Origin: Bacillota bacterium
GTDB lineage: Bacteria > Bacillota > Clostridia > Christensenellales > Aristaeellaceae
Assembly (NCBI GenBank): GCA_023415145.1
Contig: JAEZLW010000164.1
Span: 1-27,829 of the forward strand
Length of the DNA stretch: 27,829 nt
Reading direction: 5' to 3'
In this document: piece by piece, positions 14,680-22,914 of the stretch
Layout of the letters: each line of letters begins with the position of its first letter
Numbering within the stretch: position 1 is the stretch's first letter
The notes under the pieces: model-generated
What the model saw: the letters and a program-made list of their open reading frames with translations, nothing else
Told to the model about the DNA's origin: nothing
Databases searched by the model: none
Position numbers and translations under genes: made by a program

Positions 14680-15699
14680 ATGGCAGTGATCTCATGGAAA
14701 CAGATGGCCCAGGAAAAAGGACTTACATTTCAGGACAGAGCAATCTTCGGGTGGTTAAACGGCTGCTTTATCACATTGGTTTACATGTTGGACACGATGT
14801 GCTTTCATGTGTATGTGCCCGCCCAGCCTGAAGCCCAGGAACAGTCATCTTTGGAAGAACACAAGCAAAATGCCTCCCTTTTGCGGGCGGAGGCCGTGCG
14901 TGCCCTGGAGGAAACGCTGAAGGAGTTCAAGTTTCACCACGTCCGCTCTTTAAGCGGCGAACAAACCGTAGGCGTAGAGTTTAGGGGCAGCAGCGTCAAA
15001 GCAATCAAAAGGCTAAGCGAATTCCTTGACAGCGCTACTCAAAAAGTCGCCGCCTTGGGCATTGTATCCGAAAAAACGTGCAGCATCTGCCATCAGCCTT
15101 TGGATTCAGGCGAAGTGCCCGTAAGAATCAAGGAGTATGTCTTCCCTATGCATGATGCCTGCGCCGACAAAGCAATTCAGGATGCCGCCTGGGGCAAGAT
15201 AGAAAAAAAGGGAAGTGTCCTTACTGGAATACTGGGGGCTGCTTTGGCGGCTGTAATAGGCGCTATTCCCTGGGCTGTGGTTTTTGCGATGGGCTATATG
15301 GTCAGTATCGTTGGAATTCTCATTGGCTTCCTGGTATCCAAAGGCTATGACTTGCTGCATGGGCGGCAAGGACGGGTCAAGATCGCCGTGGTGCTCCTTT
15401 TTGTGCTGCTGTCTGTTGCCCTGGGGCAGGTGGCCGGTACAAGTTATGATGTTTCCAAGTATTATGATGAAGCCAAAGCCGGGCTGAAGCCATACGAGGA
15501 AATGATATACACCAAAGCCGAGGCAATCATCATCTTCTGGACGGAGGATCTGATGGCAAGTCCCGAAGGCATAAGGGAGACACTCGGCAATTTCGGCATG
15601 GGCGTATTCTTCGCGCTGCTGGGCTGCTTTGGCATGTTCAAGCAAATGGCAAGGGATACGATACCCGCAAAGCCCAAGAGGATGACAGCCTCCCTCTGA
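14680..15699 (+). CDS. Uncharacterised membrane protein with CxxC...HxxC putative zinc motif
   Basis: A 339-residue protein that I cannot assign to a named family. The N-terminal part (1-125) is soluble with a charged, probably helical stretch (LLRAEAVRALEETLKEF). Residues 134-161 hold C134-x2-C137-x20-H158-x2-C161, the spacing of a small treble-clef or LIM-like zinc site. Four hydrophobic segments follow, at about 183-203, 205-225, 233-253 and 305-324; between the last two is a 50-residue polar loop, and the C-terminus is basic. ATG 14680 is chosen because AAGGAG (14666-14671) is eight bases upstream; an in-frame ATG at 14653 lacks such a site. The gene probably has its own promoter. The zinc site would precede the first helix, so a membrane-tethered zinc domain is the simplest reading. 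Confidence 0.75.
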   Translation: MAVISWKQMAQEKGLTFQDRAIFGWLNGCFITLVYMLDTMCFHVYVPAQPEAQEQSSLEEHKQNASLLRAEAVRALEETLKEFKFHHVRSLSGEQTVGVEFRGSSVKAIKRLSEFLDSATQKVAALGIVSEKTCSICHQPLDSGEVPVRIKEYVFPMHDACADKAIQDAAWGKIEKKGSVLTGILGAALAAVIGAIPWAVVFAMGYMVSIVGILIGFLVSKGYDLLHGRQGRVKIAVVLLFVLLSVALGQVAGTSYDVSKYYDEAKAGLKPYEEMIYTKAEAIIIFWTEDLMASPEGIRETLGNFGMGVFFALLGCFGMFKQMARDTIPAKPKRMTASL

Positions 15700-15741
15700 C
15701 AAAAACAATTTTGCTGATTCCTTCAAAGCAAAGGAGCGTTC

Positions 15742-16062
15742 ATGAAGCATACTACTTACCACAAGCTGGTCAGGGACAAAATTCCTCAGATCATTGAGGC
15801 ATCCGGCAGAAAGGCTGTTGTGCAAAACGTAGCTCAAAACGAGAGGCTCCCCTTGCTTCAGGAAAAGCTGAAGGAAGAGCTGGCTGAGTACCTGCAATGT
15901 GGTTCGCTGGAGGAACTGGCAGATCTGCTGGAGGTCATGCATGGCGTGGTGGTGTGCTCAGGTCATGCCTGGGGTGATGTAGAGTCCATTCGCAATGCAA
16001 AAAGGCAGGAGCGGGGCGGCTTTGAACAGGGTATTCTTCTTTTGGAGGTCGTAGAGCCCTAA
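15742..16062 (+). CDS. MazG-like nucleoside triphosphate pyrophosphohydrolase
   Basis: A 106-residue all-alpha protein. It begins YHKLVRDKIPQII, the hallmark of a small MazG-like group often annotated as phosphoribosyl-ATP pyrophosphohydrolase. The MazG metal-binding pattern ExxE...ExxD is visible as KEELAEY followed about 15 residues later by EELADLLE. Such enzymes hydrolyse (d)NTPs to monophosphates, usually in pool cleansing; the substrate cannot be read from sequence. A true HisE is unlikely because no his gene is nearby. The ribosome binding site AAAGGAG is well spaced. The gap to the upstream gene is 42 bases. Confidence 0.85.
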   Translation: MKHTTYHKLVRDKIPQIIEASGRKAVVQNVAQNERLPLLQEKLKEELAEYLQCGSLEELADLLEVMHGVVVCSGHAWGDVESIRNAKRQERGGFEQGILLLEVVEP

Positions 16063-16103
16063 TCGTGTATACAGATAGATCAGCATAAGCCTCCCATCAT
16101 AAT

Positions 16104-16136
16104 AAAGCGGCTGAACAGCAATCGTTCCGCCGCTTT
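16104..16136. terminator. Hairpin between convergent genes, probable bidirectional terminator
   Basis: AAAGCGGC (16104-16111) pairs with GCCGCTTT (16129-16136). After one mismatch, GAAC pairs with GTTC, leaving a seven-base loop. On the minus strand the stem is followed by ATTATGAT after its own TTT, so it best serves as the end of the deoB-punA-dacF transcript. The rest of the gap 16063-16212 holds nothing else recognisable. Confidence 0.6.
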
Positions 16137-16212
16137 CATTACCCTGCCCTGGGGAGCCAGGAATTCATTCCTCATGAGGATATGGAATTCCGGAAACCAT
16201 ACAGCCGGATGT

Positions 16213-17370
16213 TCAGCGCCAGGTATCCAATATCTTGATGAACCCTTCCATGAATCCCGGCAAGCGCACATCCTGGGCGGCCACACAGTTCAGCTTGGCC
16301 ACCACCTTGCCATCCAGCAGGATTCTGACGGTACCCAGCGTATCGCCCTTCAGGATAGGTGCCTGCACCGATTCAGGCAGCTCCACCTCCATGGCCAATT
16401 GTTTTTCCTGGCCTACTCGAAGCAGCATGGAAAGCCCGCTGCCCAGCGCCGTGTCCACCGTGTCCCGGGAACCTCTTGTCACCTGCACCTGTTGGCCCAA
16501 TAAGTCGCCTTCCCTGGCGATGGTCACCCTGCGGTAGGTGGCAAAGCCGTAGTCCAGCATGGATCTGGCTTCATCAAACCGGGTTTGACTCTTGGGGTTG
16601 CCCAGCACCACGGCCACCAAGCGCATTCCGTTCTTTTCGGCAGTAGCGCTGACGCAGAACTTGGCCTCGTCAGTGGAGCCGGTTTTAAAGCCGTCGCATC
16701 CTTCATAGAAGCGCACCAGGCGGTTGGTATTGGTCAGGTCTGTGATCCTGCCGCTGGGGTGTTTGAGGGTATCGATCCACACGCTGGAGTATTTGTGATA
16801 GGCGGGATGCTTGCCAACCTCGCAGGAAAGTGTGGCCACGTCCCTGGCTGTGGTGTATTGCCCGCTTTGTGGCAGGCCGGTGCAGTTGACATAGTGGGTA
16901 TTGGTCATTTGAAGCTCAGCGGCCCTGGCGTTCATTCGGTCTACAAAGGCTTGCTCCGAACCGGATGTATGCTCCGCCAGCGCGATTGCCGCATCATTGG
17001 CGCTGGCCATGATGGTGCACTGCATTAGCGTCTCCAGTGGATATACAGCCCCGGCATCCAGCAACGCCTGGCTGCCCTTGGCGGAGGCGGCATTCTTGGA
17101 TACCATCACCTGATCGGCAAGCGAAATCGCGCCGCTGTTGATGTCCTCCAGCAGCAAGAGCGCCGTCATCAACTTGGTGATGGAAGCCACCTGCCGCTTC
17201 TCATCAGCGTTCTTTTCAAAGATGATGGTACCGGTAGATACCTCCGCCAGCACGGCGGAAGGTGACGTGAGGGAAACGGGTTCCCCAGATTCCAGCGGCG
17301 CGGCCCCCGCCGCAGGTATGATGAGCAAAACGGCCAGCAATGCCGAAAAGAAACGCAACCCTTTTCCCAT
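16213..17370 (-). CDS. dacF: D-alanyl-D-alanine carboxypeptidase (DacF-type, penicillin-binding protein)
   Basis: This peptidase of the S11 family removes the terminal D-alanine from peptidoglycan stem peptides outside the cytoplasmic membrane. It has 385 residues. A signal peptide covers 1-23 (cut near AAGA/AP). The three active-site motifs are S63-I-T-K66, S123-A-N125 and K229-T-G231. The C-terminal domain (about 275-385) is the beta-rich PBP5-like C domain; the last residues are weakly amphipathic and may act as an anchor. ATG 17370 is used because GAAGGGG is about seven bases upstream; a longer version from 17388 lacks a site. It follows punA by 86 bases. In B. subtilis the same order, drm-punA-dacF, has dacF under forespore control and affecting cortex crosslinking, which supports the DacF name. 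Confidence 0.92.
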   Translation of the reverse strand: MGKGLRFFSALLAVLLIIPAAGAAPLESGEPVSLTSPSAVLAEVSTGTIIFEKNADEKRQVASITKLMTALLLLEDINSGAISLADQVMVSKNAASAKGSQALLDAGAVYPLETLMQCTIMASANDAAIALAEHTSGSEQAFVDRMNARAAELQMTNTHYVNCTGLPQSGQYTTARDVATLSCEVGKHPAYHKYSSVWIDTLKHPSGRITDLTNTNRLVRFYEGCDGFKTGSTDEAKFCVSATAEKNGMRLVAVVLGNPKSQTRFDEARSMLDYGFATYRRVTIAREGDLLGQQVQVTRGSRDTVDTALGSGLSMLLRVGQEKQLAMEVELPESVQAPILKGDTLGTVRILLDGKVVAKLNCVAAQDVRLPGFMEGFIKILDTWR

Positions 17371-17456
17371 GATGTATCCCCTTCCCAAGTCAAGCGGTAT
17401 GCGTTCTTATCATGCCCTGACATAGCCGGGAAAAGGCATGGGATTTTTTGGCATGC

Positions 17457-18266
17457 TTACATGTCTCTGACCACCGCATCAATCAATGCCCGGAAGGTAT
17501 CCTTTACCCTCTCGCCCGTCTCCATAACCTCTTCGTGGTTTAGCGGCGTGTCCATTATGCCGGCTGCCATGTTGGTGATGCAGCTTAGGCCCAGCACCTT
17601 CATGCCACAGTGCCTGGCCACAATCGTTTCAGGCACGGTTGACATGCCCACGGCGTCAGCGCCTAAAATCCTGGCCATGCGTATCTCCGCCGGTGTTTCA
17701 AAGCAGGGTCCGTTAAACCAGCAGTACACGCCCTTTTGCAGCTTGATTCCAAGTTCCCCGGCCTTTTGATGGGCCAATGCAGAAAGTTCCCGGTCGTAGG
17801 CGTAGGTCATATCGGGAAAACGGGTCCCAAACTCGTTAAGGTTTGGCCCGCGCAACGGATTCCGCCCGGAAAGATTGATGAAATCGGTGATCTGCATCAG
17901 GTCTCCCGGCTGAAAATCAAGGTTCACACCGCCGGCCGCATTGGTTACGATCAGCGTTTTTACACCCAAGAGCGCCATCACCCGAACAGGCAGTGTAACC
18001 TCCTCCAGGCCATATCCTTCGTAGGCATGAAAGCGGCCTTGCATCATGCAAACACGTTTGCCATGCAAGTTTCCTGTATGCCACATCCCCGCATGACCTG
18101 GCACCGTAGATTCCGGAAAGCCGGGGATATCGCTGTAGGGCATTGATTTGGCATCCTTCAGTGCTTTTGCATACTCCCCCAGACCGCTGCCCAAGATTAT
18201 GCCGATTTCCGCTCTTCCGCAAGCCTCCTCAATGACCCGTGCTGCCTTGTGGATCTTCTTGAGCAT
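17457..18266 (-). CDS. punA: Purine-nucleoside phosphorylase (trimeric type)
   Basis: It cleaves purine (deoxy)ribonucleosides with phosphate to give base plus (deoxy)ribose-1-phosphate; the latter is the substrate of the phosphopentomutase encoded just upstream. It has 269 residues. Motifs of the low-molecular-mass trimeric PNP family are GSGLGEYA near the N-terminus, QGRFHAYEGY, VTNAAGGVN, GPCFETPAEIR and GMSTVPE. ATG 18266 has GGAGG seven bases upstream. It starts 15 bases after the deoB stop, so the two are co-transcribed. Confidence 0.95.
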   Translation of the reverse strand: MLKKIHKAARVIEEACGRAEIGIILGSGLGEYAKALKDAKSMPYSDIPGFPESTVPGHAGMWHTGNLHGKRVCMMQGRFHAYEGYGLEEVTLPVRVMALLGVKTLIVTNAAGGVNLDFQPGDLMQITDFINLSGRNPLRGPNLNEFGTRFPDMTYAYDRELSALAHQKAGELGIKLQKGVYCWFNGPCFETPAEIRMARILGADAVGMSTVPETIVARHCGMKVLGLSCITNMAAGIMDTPLNHEEVMETGERVKDTFRALIDAVVRDM

Positions 18267-18281
18267 ACCGCATCCTCCGTA

Positions 18282-19442
18282 TTACAAAATATCATGTAGA
18301 AAGGATTTCGCCGAAAACCGCTGGGGAAGGTTCAAGTAATCCGCAACGGTGGCGGCAATGTCTGCAAATGATTCGCGTACCCCAATATCCGAAAGCTTCT
18401 TCATGCCCTTATGCCAGCACAGGATGGGCACATACTCCCTGGTATGGTCGGTGCCGGGAAAGGTTGGGTCTACCCCATGGTCAGCGGTGATGATCAGCAA
18501 ATCCTCCGGCCCCATCAAAGAAAACAATTCCGGTAGTTTGCTGTCAAAGTAAGCAAGCGCTTGGGCATACCCTGCCGGATCATTTCTATGCCCGTAGACC
18601 ATGTCGGTATCCACCAGGTTGGTAAAAAGCAGGCCTTCAAAGTCTTCACGCATGTAGTCAAGCATTGCCTCAATGCATGCAGGGTTTCCGGCGGCATGGT
18701 TGCTTTTCGAAAGACCCCGGTGATTAAAGATGTCTTCAATCTTGCCAACGCCCAGCACCTGCTTCCCCGCAGCCTTTACAGCATCCAGCAGCGTTTCGCC
18801 GGTAGGGTCCAAGGAAAAATCACGGCGCCTTGGCGTACGCACAAAGTGACCCGGCTCCCCGGAAAAAGGCCTGGCAATCACCCGGCCAACCGCATGCTCG
18901 CCGGTTAAAATACGCCTGGCGGTTTCGCACATTTCATAGAGTTTTTCGGGAGTATGGACTGATTCATGGCAGGCTATTTGGAACACGCTGTCGGCCGAGG
19001 TGTACACAATAGGATACCCGGTCTTCAGATGTTCTTCCCCCAGCTCCACCAAAATTTCCGTACCGGAGGCAGGCTTGTTGCCCAAGGTTTTTGTATTTAT
19101 TGCGCTTTCAAAGGCATCCATCACATCTTTGGGAAAGCCTTCGGGATAGGTGGGAAAAGGCTGTGCCAAGGTCAGCCCGGCTATTTCCCAATGGCCGGTG
19201 GTGGTATCCTTCCCTGGCGAGCGCTCCTTTGCCTTGCCGAATGCGCCTATTGCACTGTCATCTGCGGGATAGCCAGCACCATCAATATGCCCAAGGCCAA
19301 TTTTCGCCATATTGGGCAAAGCGGGGCTTGCAGATGCCACCACATGGCGCAGTGTATTGGCCCCCACATCGCCATACGATGCGGCATCGGGCAGTGCACC
19401 CACGCCCACGCCATCCAGAACGGTCAGAATCACACGCTTCAT
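18282..19442 (-). CDS. deoB: Phosphopentomutase
   Basis: This manganese enzyme of the alkaline phosphatase superfamily converts (deoxy)ribose-1-phosphate to the 5-phosphate, linking nucleoside salvage to the pentose phosphate pathway. It has 386 residues, the usual length. The first metal-site Asp is D10 (VLDGVGVG); GKDTTTGHWE has T80 at the position of the phosphorylated threonine of Bacillus cereus DeoB; the C-terminal metal block is ADHGVDPTFPGTDHTRE. ATG 19442 has a near-perfect AAAGGAGG seven bases upstream; the frame stays open to 19535, but nothing there supports an earlier start. It is first in deoB-punA-dacF and divergent from tlp. Confidence 0.96.
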   Translation of the reverse strand: MKRVILTVLDGVGVGALPDAASYGDVGANTLRHVVASASPALPNMAKIGLGHIDGAGYPADDSAIGAFGKAKERSPGKDTTTGHWEIAGLTLAQPFPTYPEGFPKDVMDAFESAINTKTLGNKPASGTEILVELGEEHLKTGYPIVYTSADSVFQIACHESVHTPEKLYEMCETARRILTGEHAVGRVIARPFSGEPGHFVRTPRRRDFSLDPTGETLLDAVKAAGKQVLGVGKIEDIFNHRGLSKSNHAAGNPACIEAMLDYMREDFEGLLFTNLVDTDMVYGHRNDPAGYAQALAYFDSKLPELFSLMGPEDLLIITADHGVDPTFPGTDHTREYVPILCWHKGMKKLSDIGVRESFADIAATVADYLNLPQRFSAKSFLHDIL

Positions 19443-19473
19443 GAAATCCTCCTTTGGAGTTCGTCCCTCCTGT

Positions 19474-19502
19474 ATTTTACACAGGGAAAGCGATAATGAA
19501 AA
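19474..19502 (-). promoter_or_regulatory. Probable housekeeping promoter of deoB-punA-dacF
   Basis: On the minus strand TTTTCA (complement of 19497-19502) is followed after exactly 17 bases by TAAAAT (complement of 19474-19479): 4/6 and 5/6 matches to the sigma-A consensus. It lies about 35 bases before the deoB ATG. Confidence 0.45.
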
Positions 19503-19604
19503 GGCTTTTTCGGAATTTTCAGGAAATCCGAACAAGCCAACTCATGCATAAGCAGACGCTGCTGCGGAAAGCTATTGTCAGTATCAACAGCAAGGAGGAA
19601 GCTT

Positions 19605-19829
19605 ATGAAACATAATCCCGATGACCGCAGGGACAACGTAGACCATATCCAAAAGAATATTGACGCCACCATCCGAAATTCCCGCCTGGCCGACGATATG
19701 ATTGCGCGCACCTCCGACCCCAAGGCCAAAGAAGCGCTGGAGGATAAAAATGTGCGCAGAAGCCATGCTCTTGATGACATGCGCAAGGAAATCAAGGACG
19801 AGGCAAAGCATCAAAAAAAGAAAACGTGA
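19605..19829 (+). CDS. tlp: Small acid-soluble spore protein, Tlp family
   Basis: A 74-residue, very hydrophilic, charged protein. The sequence NPDDRRDNVDHIQKNI near the N-terminus, the central KEALEDKNVRRSHALDDM and the end RKEIKDEA follow the Tlp (SspT) pattern of Bacillus: PDDRSDNVEKLQ, then a KEKNARR-type block, then a lysine-rich tail. Tlp proteins are minor forespore-made proteins of the spore core. There is no signal, cysteine or membrane segment; it should be mostly helical. ATG 19605 has AAGGAGG (19592-19598) six bases upstream; the in-frame TTG at 19575 precedes this site and is unlikely. It is divergent from deoB. I looked for a sigma-G-type promoter in the 162-base gap and saw no convincing one. 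A terminator follows at 19860-19900. Confidence 0.85.
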   Translation: MKHNPDDRRDNVDHIQKNIDATIRNSRLADDMIARTSDPKAKEALEDKNVRRSHALDDMRKEIKDEAKHQKKKT

Positions 19830-19859
19830 TGAGTTCGTTTGGTTCGAAAACAGCCTGCA

Positions 19860-19900
19860 GCAGGCCTTGACTTCACCATGAAGCATGGCCTGCCTTTTTT
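19860..19900 (+). terminator. Intrinsic terminator of tlp
   Basis: GCAGGCC (19860-19866) pairs with GGCCTGC (19887-19893), followed by C and six T's (19895-19900). The T-run overlaps the last codons of the convergent CotH-kinase gene. Confidence 0.85.
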
Positions 19901-22643
19901 ATTGCTTGTTGGCCTCAAGAAACACCCCAAAATAATGCTGTACCTGATCATCCGTCAGTTGAAAAGCTTTCGCAACATGATCCACCATTTTTGTCGGCCT
20001 TTCCCTTACAATCGTCCGAAGCAGATCCACATACTTTTGCCACCTTGCAAGGCTTGTATCCGGCCAGCGCTTCACATGATCTCCCATCAGCGGCCCGATA
20101 ACGGCAGCCCATTCATCCACCTTGGCCGCAAGGTCTTTGGCAATGAATTTTTCATGCAGTATTTCCCCGAAGCGTGTCAAAAACAGGTCTCGCATCTTGG
20201 GCACATTCATCAGCGCTGCAAACGGTTCGTGAAAAAACCTGTCCATTTTCTCTGTGGCCCGGGTCAAATAAAGGTTCAGCGGCTGCCGTCCTACGTTATC
20301 CATGCAGCCGTCCATGTCGAACAGCGCCAGCTTCCATTTGCCACCGGGCACCATGTAGTAGCGGACATTGTGCATGTCGGAATTGCCGGACACAATTTCC
20401 AGTATGGCATGGTCAAAATAGCTCATTACATCCAATCGATCAAGAACGTATTGCAGATTTTCGGACACCTTTAAATCTTTATACCTGCAAAACTGTATCA
20501 ACGCTTCCATTTCTGCGCGGCTGCCCTGAACAACCGAACCTCTGCTTCGAAGGATGGAGATGCCCTCAATGGTATCCTCATCGGTGACACCTTCCCACTG
20601 GGCTATGGAATCCTGGTTGATCTTTTCCCGCAGGTTGTAGTGGCCCCAGTACTGGCCATTGATGTATACCACCACCGGCAACGCATCCTGGTACATAACA
20701 TGAAGACCTTTGGCCAGGGAGGTCAACAGTTCATCCTTGAAACGCGTGCCTCTTGATTCCGTGCCGCCGGAGCGCAGCGTCAGGGCTTTGTAGGAATCAT
20801 ACTCCCTATTGGGAAAGGGATTGAAGTCGAATCTGTCCTCCCCCAGCGCACCTCTGGCAAATATCGAAACAGTCTTCTGCGGACGCGTAAGTCCCAAACC
20901 ACCGCTTACACAGAAGGAAGCAAGCTGGTTCAAAAGCATTCTGCCATCGTCAAAATACTGCACATGCATGGGATATTCCCAGTTCTGATAATAGTTGGGC
21001 GTGCTGCCAAAGCCCTTCACAAAGAGGCCTGTGCCCGGATCGGTCAGATATTTCTGGTCAGTAATCAGGGACACCACGGGAACAGAAACATCCACGCCAT
21101 ACAGGAAGCTTGCCGAAGATACCTTGGAAGAAAGCAGTCCATCCCCAAAGGCCCGTGCCCGAAGCACCGTATTGGCGCTAATTTCAAGCTGCCCCGTATA
21201 TTCCGGTGAATTCACCGTTGGCGTTCCGCCATCCAAAGTATAGCGGATCACCGAGCCCTTTTCCGCACTGAGGGTGACGGTTACCGGCGCGGCATACAAC
21301 CCCCCGGCAGGTGAGATTACCACATCCCCTGCCCTGTTTGAAAAGCCGGCATCCTGATTTCTGGATTTTGGCGTTTGCACTTCAAAAAAGGAAAAGGCTC
21401 CTTTCTCCGGAACTCGGCCATAGGCAATGTTGCCATGCTGACGCCCCAGGGATACATGATCCACAACACCCTGGCTGCCTGACAAAAACACCGCTCCGTT
21501 GGTTTTTTTCAGTTTGAACGTGGCGTAATAGGTATTGGGCTTGCTGCTTAGAAGATCCCTGCCAGCCATATACACAATCGCATATGCGCCTGCCGCGAGC
21601 GTCGAGCCTTTGGGAAAGGACCATTTGCCAGGATTCAATATATCATCCGAAAGAAAATAATCCGTCAGCCGGATGCCTTTTTTCGTACCGTTGTACAATT
21701 CCACATAATCGTATGCATTCCCGTTCAAGTCAAACGTTCCATTATCCGCAACCACCTCATTGATATATAGCCCGGCCGTGTTTCCTTCAAACACCATTTG
21801 CTCATAGGTCTCTTTATCCATGATCACATTGGCTTCGCCAGGCGTAGGCTGAAAGGTTTCCACCCATTGATTGCTTTCTCGTGCCATGGCCACATCGTTT
21901 TGCATGGGGCCAAATGTTACATAATCCAAAGCATTGCCCGTTGGATCGGTCAGAAGCACGCATTCGCCCTCGCTGCTTAGGCCAAAGCCCATTTCCGCCT
22001 CGGTGAGGTAAATGGCAAGATACCCTCCTGCAGGCAAAACCGTATCGGGAAATCGCCATTTGCCCGGCTTGTCCGGATGATCGGAGATGCCATACCCTGT
22101 CAAGTTCAAGTCTGTTCCGCAAGGATTATGAATCTCAATGAAGTCCGGCGTTTCACCGTTCCCCGGAAAAAGCGTGTTGACAGACAACAGCTCGCTGATG
22201 TACAGGCTGCTCCTTTCCCCGTCATTCCCCTCCAGCACCTTACCATCGCAGTACCGCTGATTGTATAAAAGGGCGGGTACAGTAAGCTCGTGCAGAAGGT
22301 CTCCATGCGCATTGTACAAATACAGGGTTTCACCCTCCGATGACAGCTTGAAGGGTGCGTCGGGCTTTTCTCCAGTACAATACACGGTTACGCTTTTGCC
22401 GGGCTTCATGATCCTTTCGTCAAATACATATGTATCCTGCCCGCCATCCGTCAGCATACAGCCGCCAATATTGACTTCACTGTCTCTTGTATTGGTCACT
22501 GTCACATAATCGTGAGCCTGCATGCTTTCATCCAAACGAAGCGTCAGATTTTTTGAAACGACCTCCGTCATGCGCAAGTCGGCTAACGCGCTGGAACTTA
22601 GCATCAAAAGCGTCATCACGATGACCATGCCGTATTTTTTCAT
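19899..22643 (-). CDS. Secreted CotH-kinase protein with three lamin-tail domains and a chitobiase-C-like domain
   Basis: A 914-residue exported protein. A signal peptide spans 1-21 (cut after SALA). Three beta-rich lamin-tail-type domains follow at about 22-125, 146-270 and 291-425; the last two repeat the pattern LYI(S/N)E(L/V)...(F/Y)(I/V)E(I/L)(H/Y)N...PGKW(R/S)FP. A chitobiase/beta-hexosaminidase C-terminal-like domain (about 438-515, with IRYTLDGGTPT) precedes the CotH kinase domain (about 518-900). Kinase landmarks are NLREK (about 670-674), GNSDMHN (753-759) and FDMDG (775-779). CotH of Bacillus is an atypical kinase phosphorylating spore coat proteins; this version is secreted from the vegetative or mother-cell membrane, with likely adhesion modules, so its substrate is open. 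ATG 22643 is chosen for the signal peptide and the AAAGG about eight bases upstream; the open frame to 22781 is probably untranslated. It is monocistronic. Confidence 0.88.
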   Translation of the reverse strand: MKKYGMVIVMTLLMLSSSALADLRMTEVVSKNLTLRLDESMQAHDYVTVTNTRDSEVNIGGCMLTDGGQDTYVFDERIMKPGKSVTVYCTGEKPDAPFKLSSEGETLYLYNAHGDLLHELTVPALLYNQRYCDGKVLEGNDGERSSLYISELLSVNTLFPGNGETPDFIEIHNPCGTDLNLTGYGISDHPDKPGKWRFPDTVLPAGGYLAIYLTEAEMGFGLSSEGECVLLTDPTGNALDYVTFGPMQNDVAMARESNQWVETFQPTPGEANVIMDKETYEQMVFEGNTAGLYINEVVADNGTFDLNGNAYDYVELYNGTKKGIRLTDYFLSDDILNPGKWSFPKGSTLAAGAYAIVYMAGRDLLSSKPNTYYATFKLKKTNGAVFLSGSQGVVDHVSLGRQHGNIAYGRVPEKGAFSFFEVQTPKSRNQDAGFSNRAGDVVISPAGGLYAAPVTVTLSAEKGSVIRYTLDGGTPTVNSPEYTGQLEISANTVLRARAFGDGLLSSKVSSASFLYGVDVSVPVVSLITDQKYLTDPGTGLFVKGFGSTPNYYQNWEYPMHVQYFDDGRMLLNQLASFCVSGGLGLTRPQKTVSIFARGALGEDRFDFNPFPNREYDSYKALTLRSGGTESRGTRFKDELLTSLAKGLHVMYQDALPVVVYINGQYWGHYNLREKINQDSIAQWEGVTDEDTIEGISILRSRGSVVQGSRAEMEALIQFCRYKDLKVSENLQYVLDRLDVMSYFDHAILEIVSGNSDMHNVRYYMVPGGKWKLALFDMDGCMDNVGRQPLNLYLTRATEKMDRFFHEPFAALMNVPKMRDLFLTRFGEILHEKFIAKDLAAKVDEWAAVIGPLMGDHVKRWPDTSLARWQKYVDLLRTIVRERPTKMVDHVAKAFQLTDDQVQHYFGVFLEANKQ

Positions 22644-22816
22644 AAAGAGACCTTTCTTTCCCCGCCGTATCTTGCGTATACAACAATCATCCATATAGAC
22701 AATATGTGTCGTTTGCATGTGCAAAACAGAAATCCACCTTGTTATATTCCCTTCATTCCCCTGCATTCCTTCAAATGCCATCTCATAACAACTACATTGT
22801 ATTCAAGTATTGTACC
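22644..22816 (-). promoter_or_regulatory. Upstream region of the CotH-kinase gene
   Basis: This 173-base stretch must hold the promoter, because a terminator lies just beyond it. The best visible pair on the minus strand is TTGTCT and TATACG with 16-base spacing, about 45 bases before the ATG, each matching 4/6. I could not identify a clean sigma-E or sigma-K site. Confidence 0.25.
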
Positions 22817-22853
22817 AAAAAACCGGATTGGATACAGGCTGTATCCAAACCGG
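22817..22853 (-). terminator. Intrinsic terminator of the chemotaxis operon
   Basis: A 14-base stem with one mismatch (22823-22836 against 22840-22853, arms CCGGATTGGATACA and TGTATCCAAACCGG) and a three-base loop. On the minus strand it is followed by six T's (A's at 22817-22822). It begins about 60 bases after the MCP stop. Confidence 0.92.
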
Positions 22854-22914
22854 AGTTTCCAACTGAACAAGATGGGCTTCCATATTGTTTATAATTGCAA
22901 ACCCATGATGCATT

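Noticed and set aside
17373..17402. Sigma-F-like promoter of dacF (GCATA-N16-GGGGATACA, minus strand)
   Set aside because: The spacing fits, but the -10 ends only a few bases before the ATG, so transcription would start inside the gene; the G-run is better explained as the ribosome binding site.
19839..20474. 211-codon plus-strand frame after tlp
   Set aside because: It starts at a non-ATG codon inside the tlp terminator region and is antisense to the conserved CotH kinase end.
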